DNA from: Winogradskyella vidalii
Lineage (GTDB): Bacteria; Bacteroidota; Bacteroidia; Flavobacteriales; Flavobacteriaceae
Direction: 5' to 3'
Length of the DNA: 64,000 nucleotides
NCBI RefSeq assembly: GCF_013403955.1
Contig: NZ_JABFDG010000002.1
Location: 248,001 to 312,000, forward strand
The notes beneath the pieces are model-generated. The model was not told the DNA's origin. It did not search any database and worked only from the letters and a program-made list of their open reading frames with translations. Position numbers and translations under genes: made by a program. Numbering within the stretch: position 1 is the stretch's first letter; the number at the start of each line of letters is the position of its first letter. Shown in pieces: positions 18,340 to 26,088 of this stretch.

Positions 18340-19215
18340 ATGAGAAAAATTTTACCCCTATTACTTTTATGTTTACCTACAATCGTATTATCACAAGTTG
18401 CATTAGACCAAGTGGATGACTTTGAGGATTATACGATGAGCAATTGGACAAAAAACAATACTATACCAAACGAGAATATTTACGACGGCGGTCCCTTAGG
18501 CGAAGGTGATAATTTTTTAAGAGTTACCTCAAGTGGTTCTGGGTCAGACCTTGAATTAATGACTAAAAATAGTGCGCAATGGCAAGGTGACTACTATCAA
18601 GGTAATCTTTCTAGTCGCGTAAAATATATATCAATGGACGTTAGAAATTCTGGCTCTAATGTTATTTTTTTAAGGTTGTCTTTTCAAACTGATTACGGTC
18701 TTATATACCGTTGTAGTACCACTAATGCCATCGCTGTTTTACCAAACGAAGGATGGAATCGAATTTCATTTTCTATACTTGAAGAAAACATCACAGCCCT
18801 TTCAGATACTTTTAATTACGCGGTTACATTTGGAAGCGGAAGTCAAGGCGTACAGGAAATGCGCATACTACACAATGATGTGCCATCTTGGGAATCAGAT
18901 CCAATAGAGGCGGTTTTAGATATAGATAACATAATGGCTGAAAGTCAAACTTTAAGCACAGAAGATATTGCTATTAAACCTGAATTAAAATTATTTCCAA
19001 ACCCAACAAGCAATGCTATTACCATTATTAGTAATGAAAATGTTACTGAAGACATTACATATAGCTTTATCGATTTATTAGGAAGAATGGTAAAACAAGG
19101 CCACTCTAAATTAAATCAAGAAATAAATATCGCAGATTTAAATAGTGGTAATTATATTGTTGAAGTAAAAAACGCCAATGGAGAAATCTTTAGAGAAAAA
19201 CTTATAAAAAATTAA
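18340..19215 (+). CDS. Secreted protein with T9SS type A sorting domain
   Basis: An exported protein of 291 residues. The signal peptide MRKILPLLLLCLPTIVLSQ is followed by a beta-rich domain of about 190 residues (FEDYTMSNWTKNN, then YISMDVRNSGSNVIFLRLSF). It resembles galactose-binding or jellyroll folds, but I do not recognise a specific family. The C-terminal 75 residues are a type A T9SS sorting domain (LKLFPNPTSNAITI, FIDLLGRMV, INIADLNSGNYIVEV, REKLIKN), so it should cross the outer membrane and be anchored or released there. An in-frame ATG at 18262 would put 26 extra residues before the signal peptide and is less likely. A hairpin follows. Confidence 0.85.
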   Translation: MRKILPLLLLCLPTIVLSQVALDQVDDFEDYTMSNWTKNNTIPNENIYDGGPLGEGDNFLRVTSSGSGSDLELMTKNSAQWQGDYYQGNLSSRVKYISMDVRNSGSNVIFLRLSFQTDYGLIYRCSTTNAIAVLPNEGWNRISFSILEENITALSDTFNYAVTFGSGSQGVQEMRILHNDVPSWESDPIEAVLDIDNIMAESQTLSTEDIAIKPELKLFPNPTSNAITIISNENVTEDITYSFIDLLGRMVKQGHSKLNQEINIADLNSGNYIVEVKNANGEIFREKLIKN

Positions 19216-19294
19216 TGTGTATTCGTTACAGTTATAATTAAAGTGAACCCGAATTTGTTAAAACTAATGTTCACTACAATACTAAAATATCAAA

Positions 19295-19318
19295 ACCCAT
19301 CTGTCTCAACAGATGGGT
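19295..19318 (+). terminator. Hairpin, probable terminator
   Basis: ACCCATCTGT (19295-19304) and ACAGATGGGT (19309-19318) are perfect ten-base arms around CTCA. No T run follows, so termination is likely but not certain. Confidence 0.6.
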
Positions 19319-19389
19319 CTTGCCCTAACTAAACTAAATTAATCTTAATTATAACCGCTTAAAATAATAATTAAGATTTCCTACTAAGA

Positions 19390-19414
19390 ATATAAAAGCG
19401 GGTTGCTTTTATAT
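19390..19414. terminator. Hairpin between convergent genes, possible mazG terminator
   Basis: ATATAAAAGC (19390-19399) and GCTTTTATAT (19405-19414) form perfect arms around GGGTT. It lies downstream of mazG on the minus strand and of the type A cargo gene on the plus strand. Confidence 0.5.
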
Positions 19415-19619
19415 ATAGTATTTACGCACAGAATATAGTTTTGGATGTTTGTAAATTAATTTTAAGATAACTTTAAGATAACCGACTCATCCGCCATAAT
19501 AAAACATGCCAATATATTGCATGCACAGACAGGGATAGCCATATAATCTATAAGTAAAAATTAATCTAATCTGTAGTTATTAAGCTTACTGTTTTTTACA
19601 GTAATAAGGTAAGTAAATA

Positions 19620-20393
19620 TTAAAGCAGTTTAGCCTCTTCCCAAAATACATCCATTTCAGAAAGTGTCATATCTTTTAAAGATTTGTCTAACGATTTTGC
19701 TTTTTCTTCAAGATATTGAAAGCGTTTAATAAATTTTTTATTGGTGCGTTCTAAAGCATTTTCAGGATTTACTTTAAGAAACCGTGCATAATTTATCATT
19801 GAAAACATCACATCTCCAAATTCGCTCTCTATAGCGTCCTGATCACCTTTTAAAATCTCAGCTTTTAATTCAGCTAGCTCCTCTTCTACTTTTTCAAACA
19901 CTTGTTCGGGTTCTTCCCAATCAAAGCCCACACCTGCAACTTTTTCTTGAATTCGGCTCGCTTTCACAACAGCTGGTAAACTTTTTGGTACGCCTTCAAG
20001 CACACTGTCTTTACCTTCTTTGAGTTTAAGTTGCTCCCAATTACGTTTTACTTCAGCTTCATCTTTTACAACAATATCACCATAAATATGCGGATGACGA
20101 TGAATCAATTTATCGCAAATGCTATTACAAACATCTGCAATATCAAAAGTATCAGATTCACTTCCTATTTTAGAATAAAAAACGATGTGAAGCAAAACAT
20201 CGCCCAATTCCTTTTTTACCTCTTCTAAATCATGATCTAGAATTGCATCACCAAGCTCGTAAACTTCCTCAATAGTGAGGTGACGCAGCGATTCCATGGT
20301 TTGTTTTTTATCCCAAGGACATTGCTCACGCAACTCGTCCATAATAATCAACAAACGTTCAAAGGCTTTTAATTGGGCTGCTTTATCAGACAT
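19620..20393 (-). CDS. mazG: Nucleoside triphosphate pyrophosphohydrolase MazG
   Basis: Hydrolyses (d)NTPs to monophosphates and pyrophosphate, removing abnormal nucleotides. At 257 residues it has the two-domain layout of E. coli MazG. The N-terminal domain has CPWDKKQTMESLRHLTIEE, then KKELGDVLLHIVFYSKIG. The C-terminal domain has EEELAELKAEI, then ESEFGDVMFSMINYARFL, each with the E-x-x-E and E-x-x-D metal-binding pattern. It starts two bases after the DUF5606 stop codon, so the two form an operon. Confidence 0.95.
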   Translation of the reverse strand: MSDKAAQLKAFERLLIIMDELREQCPWDKKQTMESLRHLTIEEVYELGDAILDHDLEEVKKELGDVLLHIVFYSKIGSESDTFDIADVCNSICDKLIHRHPHIYGDIVVKDEAEVKRNWEQLKLKEGKDSVLEGVPKSLPAVVKASRIQEKVAGVGFDWEEPEQVFEKVEEELAELKAEILKGDQDAIESEFGDVMFSMINYARFLKVNPENALERTNKKFIKRFQYLEEKAKSLDKSLKDMTLSEMDVFWEEAKLL

Positions 20394-20395
20394 AT

Positions 20396-20824
20396 TTATT
20401 CTTCTTCTGAAGTGTCTTTTTCCGTTTTCACTTCTTCTAATGAACCTAAATAATCATTTTTTTGAAGTAAATTATACCACTGTACCACTTTCTTAATATC
20501 TGAAGCGTAAACACGATCTTCATCGTAATCTGGTAACACTTCAAAGAAAAATTCTTCTAAAGCGTCTTTTCCATCTTTATGACTAATAGACGTAGGCTCA
20601 CCATTTTCTTTTTCCTTAATTTTTTTAAGTACTTCTCTTAAAGGTACTTCTTCAGTTAAGGTATAAATAGCAATTTCGCTAAGAATACTAATGTTGCTGT
20701 GTGCACCAACAGTGATTCGTTTTTTGTCAATTAAAGATTCTACAACAGCTCCTGTTCTGGTTTGTGTTACAATTTGATATAAACCAGGTTTTCCTGATAT
20801 GGATAAAATTTTATCTAAACTCAT
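20396..20824 (-). CDS. DUF5606 protein
   Basis: A 142-residue cytosolic protein found in Bacteroidota. The N-terminal half (SLDKILSISGKPGLYQIVTQ, then GAVVESLIDKKRITVG) looks like a small beta-barrel; the C-terminal half is helical (DALEEFFFEVLPDYDEDRVY, then ASDIKKVVQWYNLL) and ends in an acidic tail. Its function is not known. It sits between def and mazG in the same direction, with only two bases to mazG, so it is co-transcribed with mazG at least. Confidence 0.75.
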   Translation of the reverse strand: MSLDKILSISGKPGLYQIVTQTRTGAVVESLIDKKRITVGAHSNISILSEIAIYTLTEEVPLREVLKKIKEKENGEPTSISHKDGKDALEEFFFEVLPDYDEDRVYASDIKKVVQWYNLLQKNDYLGSLEEVKTEKDTSEEE

Positions 20825-20837
20825 AGTATTTTTTTAT

Positions 20838-20910
20838 GGTCAATCTGAGCACAGCAGAAGTCTTCTTAATAAATTATAAACAAGCTATACAACTGCGTTC
20901 AATGTGACAC
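20838..20910. repeat. Degenerate palindromic element between def and the DUF5606 gene
   Basis: GTCAATCTGAGCACAGC starts at 20839, and ACTGCGTTCAATGTGAC is near its partial reverse complement ending about 20908 (11-12 of 17 positions). The left arm resembles a palindromic repeat seen widely in flavobacterial intergenic DNA, recalled and not checked. Confidence 0.45.
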
Positions 20911-20927
20911 GCTCTCTTATATTTTTT

Positions 20928-21518
20928 TTAACGCTTTTTGCTCATTGCAGGAAAACGCATTCTATAATCTATTTTAATCTTTCCTTTTGAAATATTGGCA
21001 AGTTTACCTTTTATTAAACGCTTTTTAAATGACGATAATTTATCGGTAAATAAAATACCATCGATATGATCGTATTCATGTTGGATAACTCGAGCAATTA
21101 AACCGTTATATTCTTCAACTTTAGTCTCAAAATTTTCATCTTGATACTGAATTTTAATATTAGGTTGTCTAAACACATCTTCTCGAACATCTGGAATACT
21201 CAAACACCCTTCATTAAAAGCCCATTCATCACCCTCTTCTTCTAAGATTTGAGCATTGATAAATGTCTTTTTGAAGCCTTTTATTTGTGCGCGTTCTTCC
21301 TCTGAAAGATCTTCATCTTCTGCAAACGGACTCGTATCCACAACAAATAAGCGTATGGCTAAACCTATTTGAGGTGCAGCTAAACCAACACCATACGCAC
21401 CATACATGGTTTCGTACATGTTGTCTATAAGCTCACTTAATTTAGGGTAATCCTTATCTATTTCTTTTGCCTCTTTTTTTAAAACAGCATCGCCATAGGC
21501 TACAATAGGTAAAATCAT
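20928..21518 (-). CDS. def: Peptide deformylase
   Basis: Removes the N-formyl group from nascent proteins. It has 196 residues with all three family motifs: GVGLAAPQIG near residue 43, EGCLSIP near 101 (metal-binding Cys) and QHEYDHIDG near 145 (two metal-binding His and the catalytic Glu). An insertion of acidic residues near 75-85 (EDEDLSEEERAQIKG) is common in Bacteroidota enzymes. A good promoter lies just upstream on the minus strand. A palindromic element separates it from the DUF5606 gene. Confidence 0.97.
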   Translation of the reverse strand: MILPIVAYGDAVLKKEAKEIDKDYPKLSELIDNMYETMYGAYGVGLAAPQIGLAIRLFVVDTSPFAEDEDLSEEERAQIKGFKKTFINAQILEEEGDEWAFNEGCLSIPDVREDVFRQPNIKIQYQDENFETKVEEYNGLIARVIQHEYDHIDGILFTDKLSSFKKRLIKGKLANISKGKIKIDYRMRFPAMSKKR

Positions 21519-21538
21519 AATTCATTTATTTTCGGGTG

Positions 21539-21572
21539 CAAAAGTACCAAAATTCATGGATAATATTTCAAA
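21539..21572 (-). promoter_or_regulatory. Promoter of def
   Basis: Read on the minus strand, TTTG (21572-21569), a 22-base spacer and TACTTTTG (21546-21539) precede the def ATG at 21518. Confidence 0.55.
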
Positions 21573-21682
21573 TTTCAAAAACTAAATTCCAATCCATTTT
21601 CAAGCAAAGACCTAAGGCACAAAATTTAAATACGTTACATTTTTATATACTACTTAGACCATTACCAAGACCAAATACAAAA

Positions 21683-22096
21683 CTAATGTACACTATCTAA
21701 GTAGCTTTGTAAGATTAATGTTGCGCTAATTTCATCTACCAATGCTTTGTTTTTGCGTTGCTTTTTCTTTAAGCCACTAGCAATCATGGTCTGCATGGCC
21801 ATTTTAGATGTAAAACGCTCGTCCACACGATTAACAGGTATCTGAGGAATTGCCTTTTCTAATTGTACTAAAAACTTCTGAATGTAAACTTCACTTTCTG
21901 AAGCCATATTATTCATTTGCTTAGGCAAACCAACTACAAATTTATCTACCGTTTCAGTAGAAATATAGTCTTGTAAAAACCGAAGTAAATCTTTAGTATC
22001 AACAGTTGTGAGTCCTGATGCTATAATTTGCATTTCGTCTGTAACCGCTATTCCTGTTCGTTTTGTACCATAATCTATGGCTAATATTCGTCCCAT
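21683..22096 (-). CDS. ruvX: RuvX/YqgF-family RNase H-like protein
   Basis: A 137-residue protein of the YqgF family, annotated as a putative Holliday junction resolvase and linked in E. coli to pre-16S rRNA processing. Motifs: the first strand GRILAIDYGTKRTGIAVTD with its acidic residue, VVGLPKQMN in the middle, VDERFTSKMA near 95 and DEISATLILQSYL near the end. The start is firm, because the family N-terminus begins at MGRILAIDYG. The -7 box is only a few bases from the start codon, implying an almost leaderless mRNA. Confidence 0.92.
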   Translation of the reverse strand: MGRILAIDYGTKRTGIAVTDEMQIIASGLTTVDTKDLLRFLQDYISTETVDKFVVGLPKQMNNMASESEVYIQKFLVQLEKAIPQIPVNRVDERFTSKMAMQTMIASGLKKKQRKNKALVDEISATLILQSYLDSVH

Positions 22097-22101
22097 ACTT
22101 G

Positions 22102-22109
22102 CAAAGATA
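22102..22109 (-). promoter_or_regulatory. -7 box of ruvX
   Basis: Minus-strand TATCTTTG is an exact match that ends six bases before the ruvX ATG (22096), so the mRNA would be leaderless or nearly so. Confidence 0.55.
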
Positions 22110-22150
22110 CTGTAATCCTTTCATAATGAAGATTAGAATTTTCTAATAAA

Positions 22151-22182
22151 AAAACGCTTCTTTCGTAAAAAAGAAGCGTTTT
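22151..22182 (-). terminator. Orphan intrinsic terminator upstream of ruvX
   Basis: AAAACGCTTCTTT (22151-22163) and AAAGAAGCGTTTT (22170-22182) are perfect 13-base arms. Read leftward, the stem is followed by a run of seven T, the classic form. No known gene ends here on that strand. Confidence 0.7.
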
Positions 22183-22405
22183 GAATAGGTAATCAATCTA
22201 TTCATACTAATGATTTAATCCCTCTAAAAATAAATCACTATTTCAACTATAATTAAGACCCTACATTTTTACAGTGGTCACATAATAATCAAACTTAAAT
22301 ACTGTTAAAACATTAAGACACTGATTTCATTATTATTAAAGCATCATTTATTTTATAAAATCACATTTTTTTAAAAAAGTATTTTAGCTTCAATTATTAT
22401 AAAAG

Positions 22406-22413
22406 TATCTTTG
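22406..22413 (+). promoter_or_regulatory. -7 box of dapD
   Basis: TATCTTTG is an exact TAnnTTTG match, 22 bases before ATG 22436. Confidence 0.6.
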
Positions 22414-22435
22414 AGGACTAAATTCAAATGAAAAC

Positions 22436-23251
22436 ATGAAACAATTACAGACTGTTATAGAAAATGCATGGGAGGATCGTTCCCAATTAACAAATAAGGT
22501 AACCATTGATGCTATTAGAAGTGTTGTGGATTTAGTAGACGCTGGTACACTTCGTGTTGCCGAACCCACTGCGGATGGATGGCAAGTAAACGAATGGGTA
22601 AAAAAAGCGGTTGTTTTATATTTCCCAATTCAAAAAATGGAAACATTTGAAGTCGGTATTTTTGAATATCACGATAAAATTCCATTGAAAACAGGTTATG
22701 CAGACAAAGGAATTAGAGTGGTACCACATGCTGTTGCAAGACATGGTGCTTATATTTCTGCTGGTACTATTTTAATGCCTAGTTATGTAAACATTGGTGC
22801 TTATGTAGATGAAGGGACTATGGTAGACACGTGGGCTACTGTGGGTAGCTGTGCACAAATTGGTAAAAACGTTCACCTTTCTGGTGGTGTTGGTATTGGT
22901 GGTGTTTTAGAACCTTTACAAGCTGCTCCGGTTATTATTGAAGATGGTGCTTTTATTGGCAGTCGTTGTATTGTTGTTGAAGGTGTACGCGTTGAAAAAG
23001 AAGCCGTTTTAGGAGCTAATGTAGTATTAACCATGAGTACTAAAATCATAGATGTTACGGGTGATGAGCCTGTAGAAACTAAAGGCGTTATTCCTGCACG
23101 TTCTGTGGTGATTCCTGGAAGTTATACGAAAAAGTTTGCCGCTGGTGAATTTCAAGTTCCTTGTGCATTAATTATAGGAAAACGTAAAGAGAGTACCAAT
23201 AAAAAAACATCCTTAAATGATGCTTTACGCGAGTATGATGTCGCGGTGTAA
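22436..23251 (+). CDS. dapD: Tetrahydrodipicolinate N-succinyltransferase
   Basis: Transfers a succinyl group from succinyl-CoA to tetrahydrodipicolinate in the succinylase branch of lysine and meso-diaminopimelate synthesis. It has 271 residues. The N-terminal helical domain is followed by a left-handed beta-helix of hexapeptide repeats (GAYISAGTILMPSYVNIGAY, then VDEGTMVDTWATVGSCAQIG) and the family motifs GGVGIGGVLEP and EDGAFIGSRCIVVEGV. It is monocistronic: its own promoter box lies upstream and a strong terminator follows. Confidence 0.97.
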   Translation: MKQLQTVIENAWEDRSQLTNKVTIDAIRSVVDLVDAGTLRVAEPTADGWQVNEWVKKAVVLYFPIQKMETFEVGIFEYHDKIPLKTGYADKGIRVVPHAVARHGAYISAGTILMPSYVNIGAYVDEGTMVDTWATVGSCAQIGKNVHLSGGVGIGGVLEPLQAAPVIIEDGAFIGSRCIVVEGVRVEKEAVLGANVVLTMSTKIIDVTGDEPVETKGVIPARSVVIPGSYTKKFAAGEFQVPCALIIGKRKESTNKKTSLNDALREYDVAV

Positions 23252-23290
23252 ATTAAGTAGCATGCTATAAATTGAAATAAACTTTTAATA

Positions 23291-23329
23291 ATCCAACTGT
23301 TACAAATTGATTTACAGTTGGATTTTTTT
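23291..23329 (+). terminator. Intrinsic terminator after dapD
   Basis: ATCCAACTGT (23291-23300) and ACAGTTGGAT (23314-23323) are perfect arms followed by a run of seven T. It ends 11 bases before the next start codon. Confidence 0.9.
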
Positions 23330-23339
23330 AACTTGAGGA

Positions 23340-24407
23340 ATGAAAATTTTAGTTATTCAACAGAAAATGATTGGTGATGTTTTGGCGACAAGTATTTTGT
23401 TTGAAGCTATTAAACATAAATATCCTGATGCGGAATTGCATTATGTAATTAATTCGCATACTTATCACGTTGTTGAAAATAATCCTTTTATTGATCAGAT
23501 TCATTTTTTTACTCCTAAGCACGAAAAAAGCAAAATTCAAGTTTATAAGTTTGCTCAAAATTTAAGCAAAGAAAAATTTGATGTTGTTATCGATGTATAC
23601 TCACAATTATCGAGTAATTTAATAAGCATTTTATCTAAAGCAAAAACAAAGATTTCTATAGATAAAAATCGTAATTCACTAATTTACAATCACACATTTA
23701 AACACAAACCCAAAGCGGACACTAATGCGGGTTTAGCTATTGAAAACCGTTTACAGCTTTTAAAACCTTTAGGAATTGACGATTCAACAATTGTAAGGCC
23801 AAAAATATATCTTACTGAAACTGAAAAAAATGAAGCTAAACAGTTTTTAACATCGAGTGGAATTAATTTAGAAAAGCCACGCTTTATGATTGGTGTTTTA
23901 GGAAGTGATAGCACTAAAACTTATCCGTTTGAATACATGGCAAAAGTGATTGACCAAGTTGTTTTAGAACAGCCCGAAAGTCAGATTCTATTCAATTATA
24001 TCCCCAAACAAGAAGCAGATGCTAAAGCTATTTTAGACTTGTGTTCTACTCAAACTAAAAAACAGATATACTTTGATGTTTTTGGAAAAAGCCTGAGAGA
24101 TTTCTTAGCAATCACATCGCATTGTAATGCTTTAATAGGCAATGAAGGTGGTGCCATAAATATGGCTAAAGCATTAGCTATACCTACATTTACCATATTC
24201 TCGCCTTGGATAAAAAAAGAAGCTTGGAATATGTTTGATGACGGACAAAAACACGTTTCTGTACATCTTAAAGATTATAATTCAAAACCTTACCTAACTA
24301 TAGAACACCCAAAAGTATTAAAGCCAAAAGCGTCAGAATTATACACTGAATTTAAGCCGTCTTATTTTAAGAATGATTTAAAAGATTTTTTATTGAGACT
24401 GACTTAG
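23340..24407 (+). CDS. GT9-family glycosyltransferase (heptosyltransferase-like)
   Basis: A 355-residue GT-B enzyme of the ADP-heptose:LPS heptosyltransferase family. The N-terminus ILVIQQKMIGDVLATSILFE is the family hallmark (usually RxxxxGD). The C-terminal nucleotide-sugar half has FMIGVLGSDSTKTYPFEYMA near 180 and CNALIGNEGGAINMAKALA near 260. It probably adds a sugar to the lipopolysaccharide core; donor and acceptor are not known. It opens the surface-glycan locus. Its stop codon overlaps the stop codon of the convergent GT2 gene in the four bases TTAG (24404-24407). Confidence 0.9.
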   Translation: MKILVIQQKMIGDVLATSILFEAIKHKYPDAELHYVINSHTYHVVENNPFIDQIHFFTPKHEKSKIQVYKFAQNLSKEKFDVVIDVYSQLSSNLISILSKAKTKISIDKNRNSLIYNHTFKHKPKADTNAGLAIENRLQLLKPLGIDDSTIVRPKIYLTETEKNEAKQFLTSSGINLEKPRFMIGVLGSDSTKTYPFEYMAKVIDQVVLEQPESQILFNYIPKQEADAKAILDLCSTQTKKQIYFDVFGKSLRDFLAITSHCNALIGNEGGAINMAKALAIPTFTIFSPWIKKEAWNMFDDGQKHVSVHLKDYNSKPYLTIEHPKVLKPKASELYTEFKPSYFKNDLKDFLLRLT

Positions 24408-25225
24408 GCTTTCTTAATTCCGAAATCCGTCCACTTTAAATTTTCTTTTTTTGTAGTTGCTCTAATAGCCAAATTTTTATCTATTGAATCTTGGGTTTTA
24501 TAACCTCTTGGATGATCTAAATGCAGACAAATTGCGCTGTAACGAATCTGTTTAGACTTAATGCCATAATTAAATAAACGTTCTCCTAACTCACGATCTT
24601 GACCACCATATTGCATGCGCTCATCAAAACCATTGATAGCTAATATGTCTTTTTTCCAGCCCGAAGCATTATGGCCATTCCAACTCGCGTTAGTTGGTGT
24701 TACAGAATTGAGCAGTTGACTTTTAAAACCTTTAGCCGTTAGCTTATTATTTTTAAATGAACTTTTTAAGCCTTTAGATTTCAACCAGTTTAATTCAAAA
24801 CAATGCTGCGATATAATATCGTCTTTTGTTATGATTTCTGAAATTGGCATTGGCAACATAAAATAACCACCAGACAAAAAATAACCCGTTTCACGCTCCT
24901 TCATATGAACCTGAAGAAAATCTGCCCTAGCCATACAATCACCGTCACTCATTAAAATATAATCAGAATTACAAGCTAATATCGCCTTATTTAATATTTG
25001 AGATTTTTGAAACCCATTATCCTCATGCCAAACATGACTTATAGAATAATGCACTAGATTTCTCATTTTTTCAATGATATCTAGAGTCGGTTGTTTAGAA
25101 CCATCATCTGCAATAACCATTTCAAAATCTTTGAAGGTTTGTGCCTCGTAACTCCACATCACTTTCTCTAACCATGCTTCGGAATTATAGGTACTGATAA
25201 TAACTGAAATTTTGGGATTTTGCAT
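24404..25225 (-). CDS. GT2-family glycosyltransferase, paralogue A
   Basis: A 273-residue GT-A enzyme. The N-terminal Rossmann part has KISVIISTYNSEAWLEKVM, IADDGS and the metal-binding DxD in MSDGDCMARADFL near residue 94. The C-terminal part (INGFDERMQYGGQDRELGER, then the conserved His in ICLHLDHPRGY) matches the C-terminal domain of galactosyltransferase-like GT2 enzymes. It is about half identical to the adjacent paralogue B, has the same length, and starts one base after it. It probably acts on LPS core or another surface glycan. Confidence 0.9.
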   Translation of the reverse strand: MQNPKISVIISTYNSEAWLEKVMWSYEAQTFKDFEMVIADDGSKQPTLDIIEKMRNLVHYSISHVWHEDNGFQKSQILNKAILACNSDYILMSDGDCMARADFLQVHMKERETGYFLSGGYFMLPMPISEIITKDDIISQHCFELNWLKSKGLKSSFKNNKLTAKGFKSQLLNSVTPTNASWNGHNASGWKKDILAINGFDERMQYGGQDRELGERLFNYGIKSKQIRYSAICLHLDHPRGYKTQDSIDKNLAIRATTKKENLKWTDFGIKKA

Positions 25226-25226
25226 A

Positions 25227-26048
25227 TTATTTATTTATTCCAAATGTAGTATAGGTTGCTTTTTTCAACCTCGTTTCTTTCCTTATTTGTTGATTGTACT
25301 GAAAAGCTTCTTCATTTTTATAAGGCCTTTCATGGTGCAAATGTACGCAAATCGTACTGTATCGCACTTGTAAAAACTTAATACCATTATTCATCATACG
25401 CTCACCTACTTCTCGATCTTCTGCGCCATATTGCATACGCTCATCAAAACCATTAACGGCTAAAATATCTGCTTTATAACAAGACACATTCATACCATCA
25501 AAGGTGGCTTTTGTTGGTGTGACAAAATTCAAGAAATTTGCTTTCTTTTTTGATTTAGTGAGTTTATTTAACTTAAAACTTTTAGGTTGTCCTTCTGTAA
25601 TCAACCAATATTTATCAAAACAGAGTTGCTTACTGATAATGTCTTTAGTAATGTTATTAGAAACAGTATCGATTAATTTAAAATAACCACCAGAAAGCGC
25701 CTTTTTTTCTCGACTTAAATTGAGGTGTGTTTCTACAAAATCCTTACGTGCCATACAATCGCCATCAGTGAATATTAAATAATCTGAGTTAGAAGCAACA
25801 ATGGCTTTGTTTAGAATTTTAGTTTTCTGAAAACCATCATCTTCTTGCCATACATGAATGACATTTAATTTCGTTTGGCTAGAAAAATTCTTAATGACAT
25901 CTTTTGTTTCTTCACCAGACCCATCATCTGCAATAATAATTTCAAAATCAGTGATGGTTTGAATGCTATAACTATACAGCACTAAGTCTAACCATTCGGG
26001 TTGATTATAGGTGCTTATAATTACAGAAGCTTTCGGATTAGATTGCAT
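25227..26048 (-). CDS. GT2-family glycosyltransferase, paralogue B
   Basis: A 273-residue GT-A enzyme and tandem paralogue of the next gene. Matching landmarks are ASVIISTYNQPEWLDLVLY, IADDGSGEE, the DxD in FTDGDCMARKDF, VNGFDERMQYGAEDREVGER and ICVHLHHERPY. The paralogues differ most between residues 120 and 180, between the DxD motif and the NGFDERMQYG motif, so donor or acceptor specificity may differ. The promoter box (26053-26060) lies only a few bases from the ATG, and the two genes should form one transcript. Confidence 0.9.
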   Translation of the reverse strand: MQSNPKASVIISTYNQPEWLDLVLYSYSIQTITDFEIIIADDGSGEETKDVIKNFSSQTKLNVIHVWQEDDGFQKTKILNKAIVASNSDYLIFTDGDCMARKDFVETHLNLSREKKALSGGYFKLIDTVSNNITKDIISKQLCFDKYWLITEGQPKSFKLNKLTKSKKKANFLNFVTPTKATFDGMNVSCYKADILAVNGFDERMQYGAEDREVGERMMNNGIKFLQVRYSTICVHLHHERPYKNEEAFQYNQQIRKETRLKKATYTTFGINK

Positions 26049-26052
26049 AACA

Positions 26053-26060
26053 CAAAAATA
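26053..26060 (-). promoter_or_regulatory. -7 box of the GT2 pair
   Basis: Minus-strand TATTTTTG is an exact match ending five bases before the ATG at 26048, implying a leaderless mRNA. Confidence 0.5.
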
Positions 26061-26088
26061 CTATTTTTACAGCTGAGAAATTAATACA

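Larger units (their letters stand above)
19216..19619. other. Convergent non-coding gap
   Basis: No gene is supported here. It separates the plus-strand type A cargo gene from the minus-strand mazG and holds two hairpins, at 19295-19318 and 19390-19414. A frame of about 21 codons crosses the first hairpin and is not convincing. Confidence 0.5.
22097..22435. other. Divergent gap between ruvX and dapD
   Basis: No protein gene is supported. The gap holds the ruvX -7 box (22102-22109), a strong hairpin (22151-22182), an orphan minus-strand -7 box (22290-22297) and the dapD -7 box (22406-22413). Confidence 0.5.

Noticed and set aside
19269-19334. A 21-codon frame running through the hairpin at 19295-19318
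   Set aside because: It overlaps a perfect terminator-like stem, and nothing else supports translation.
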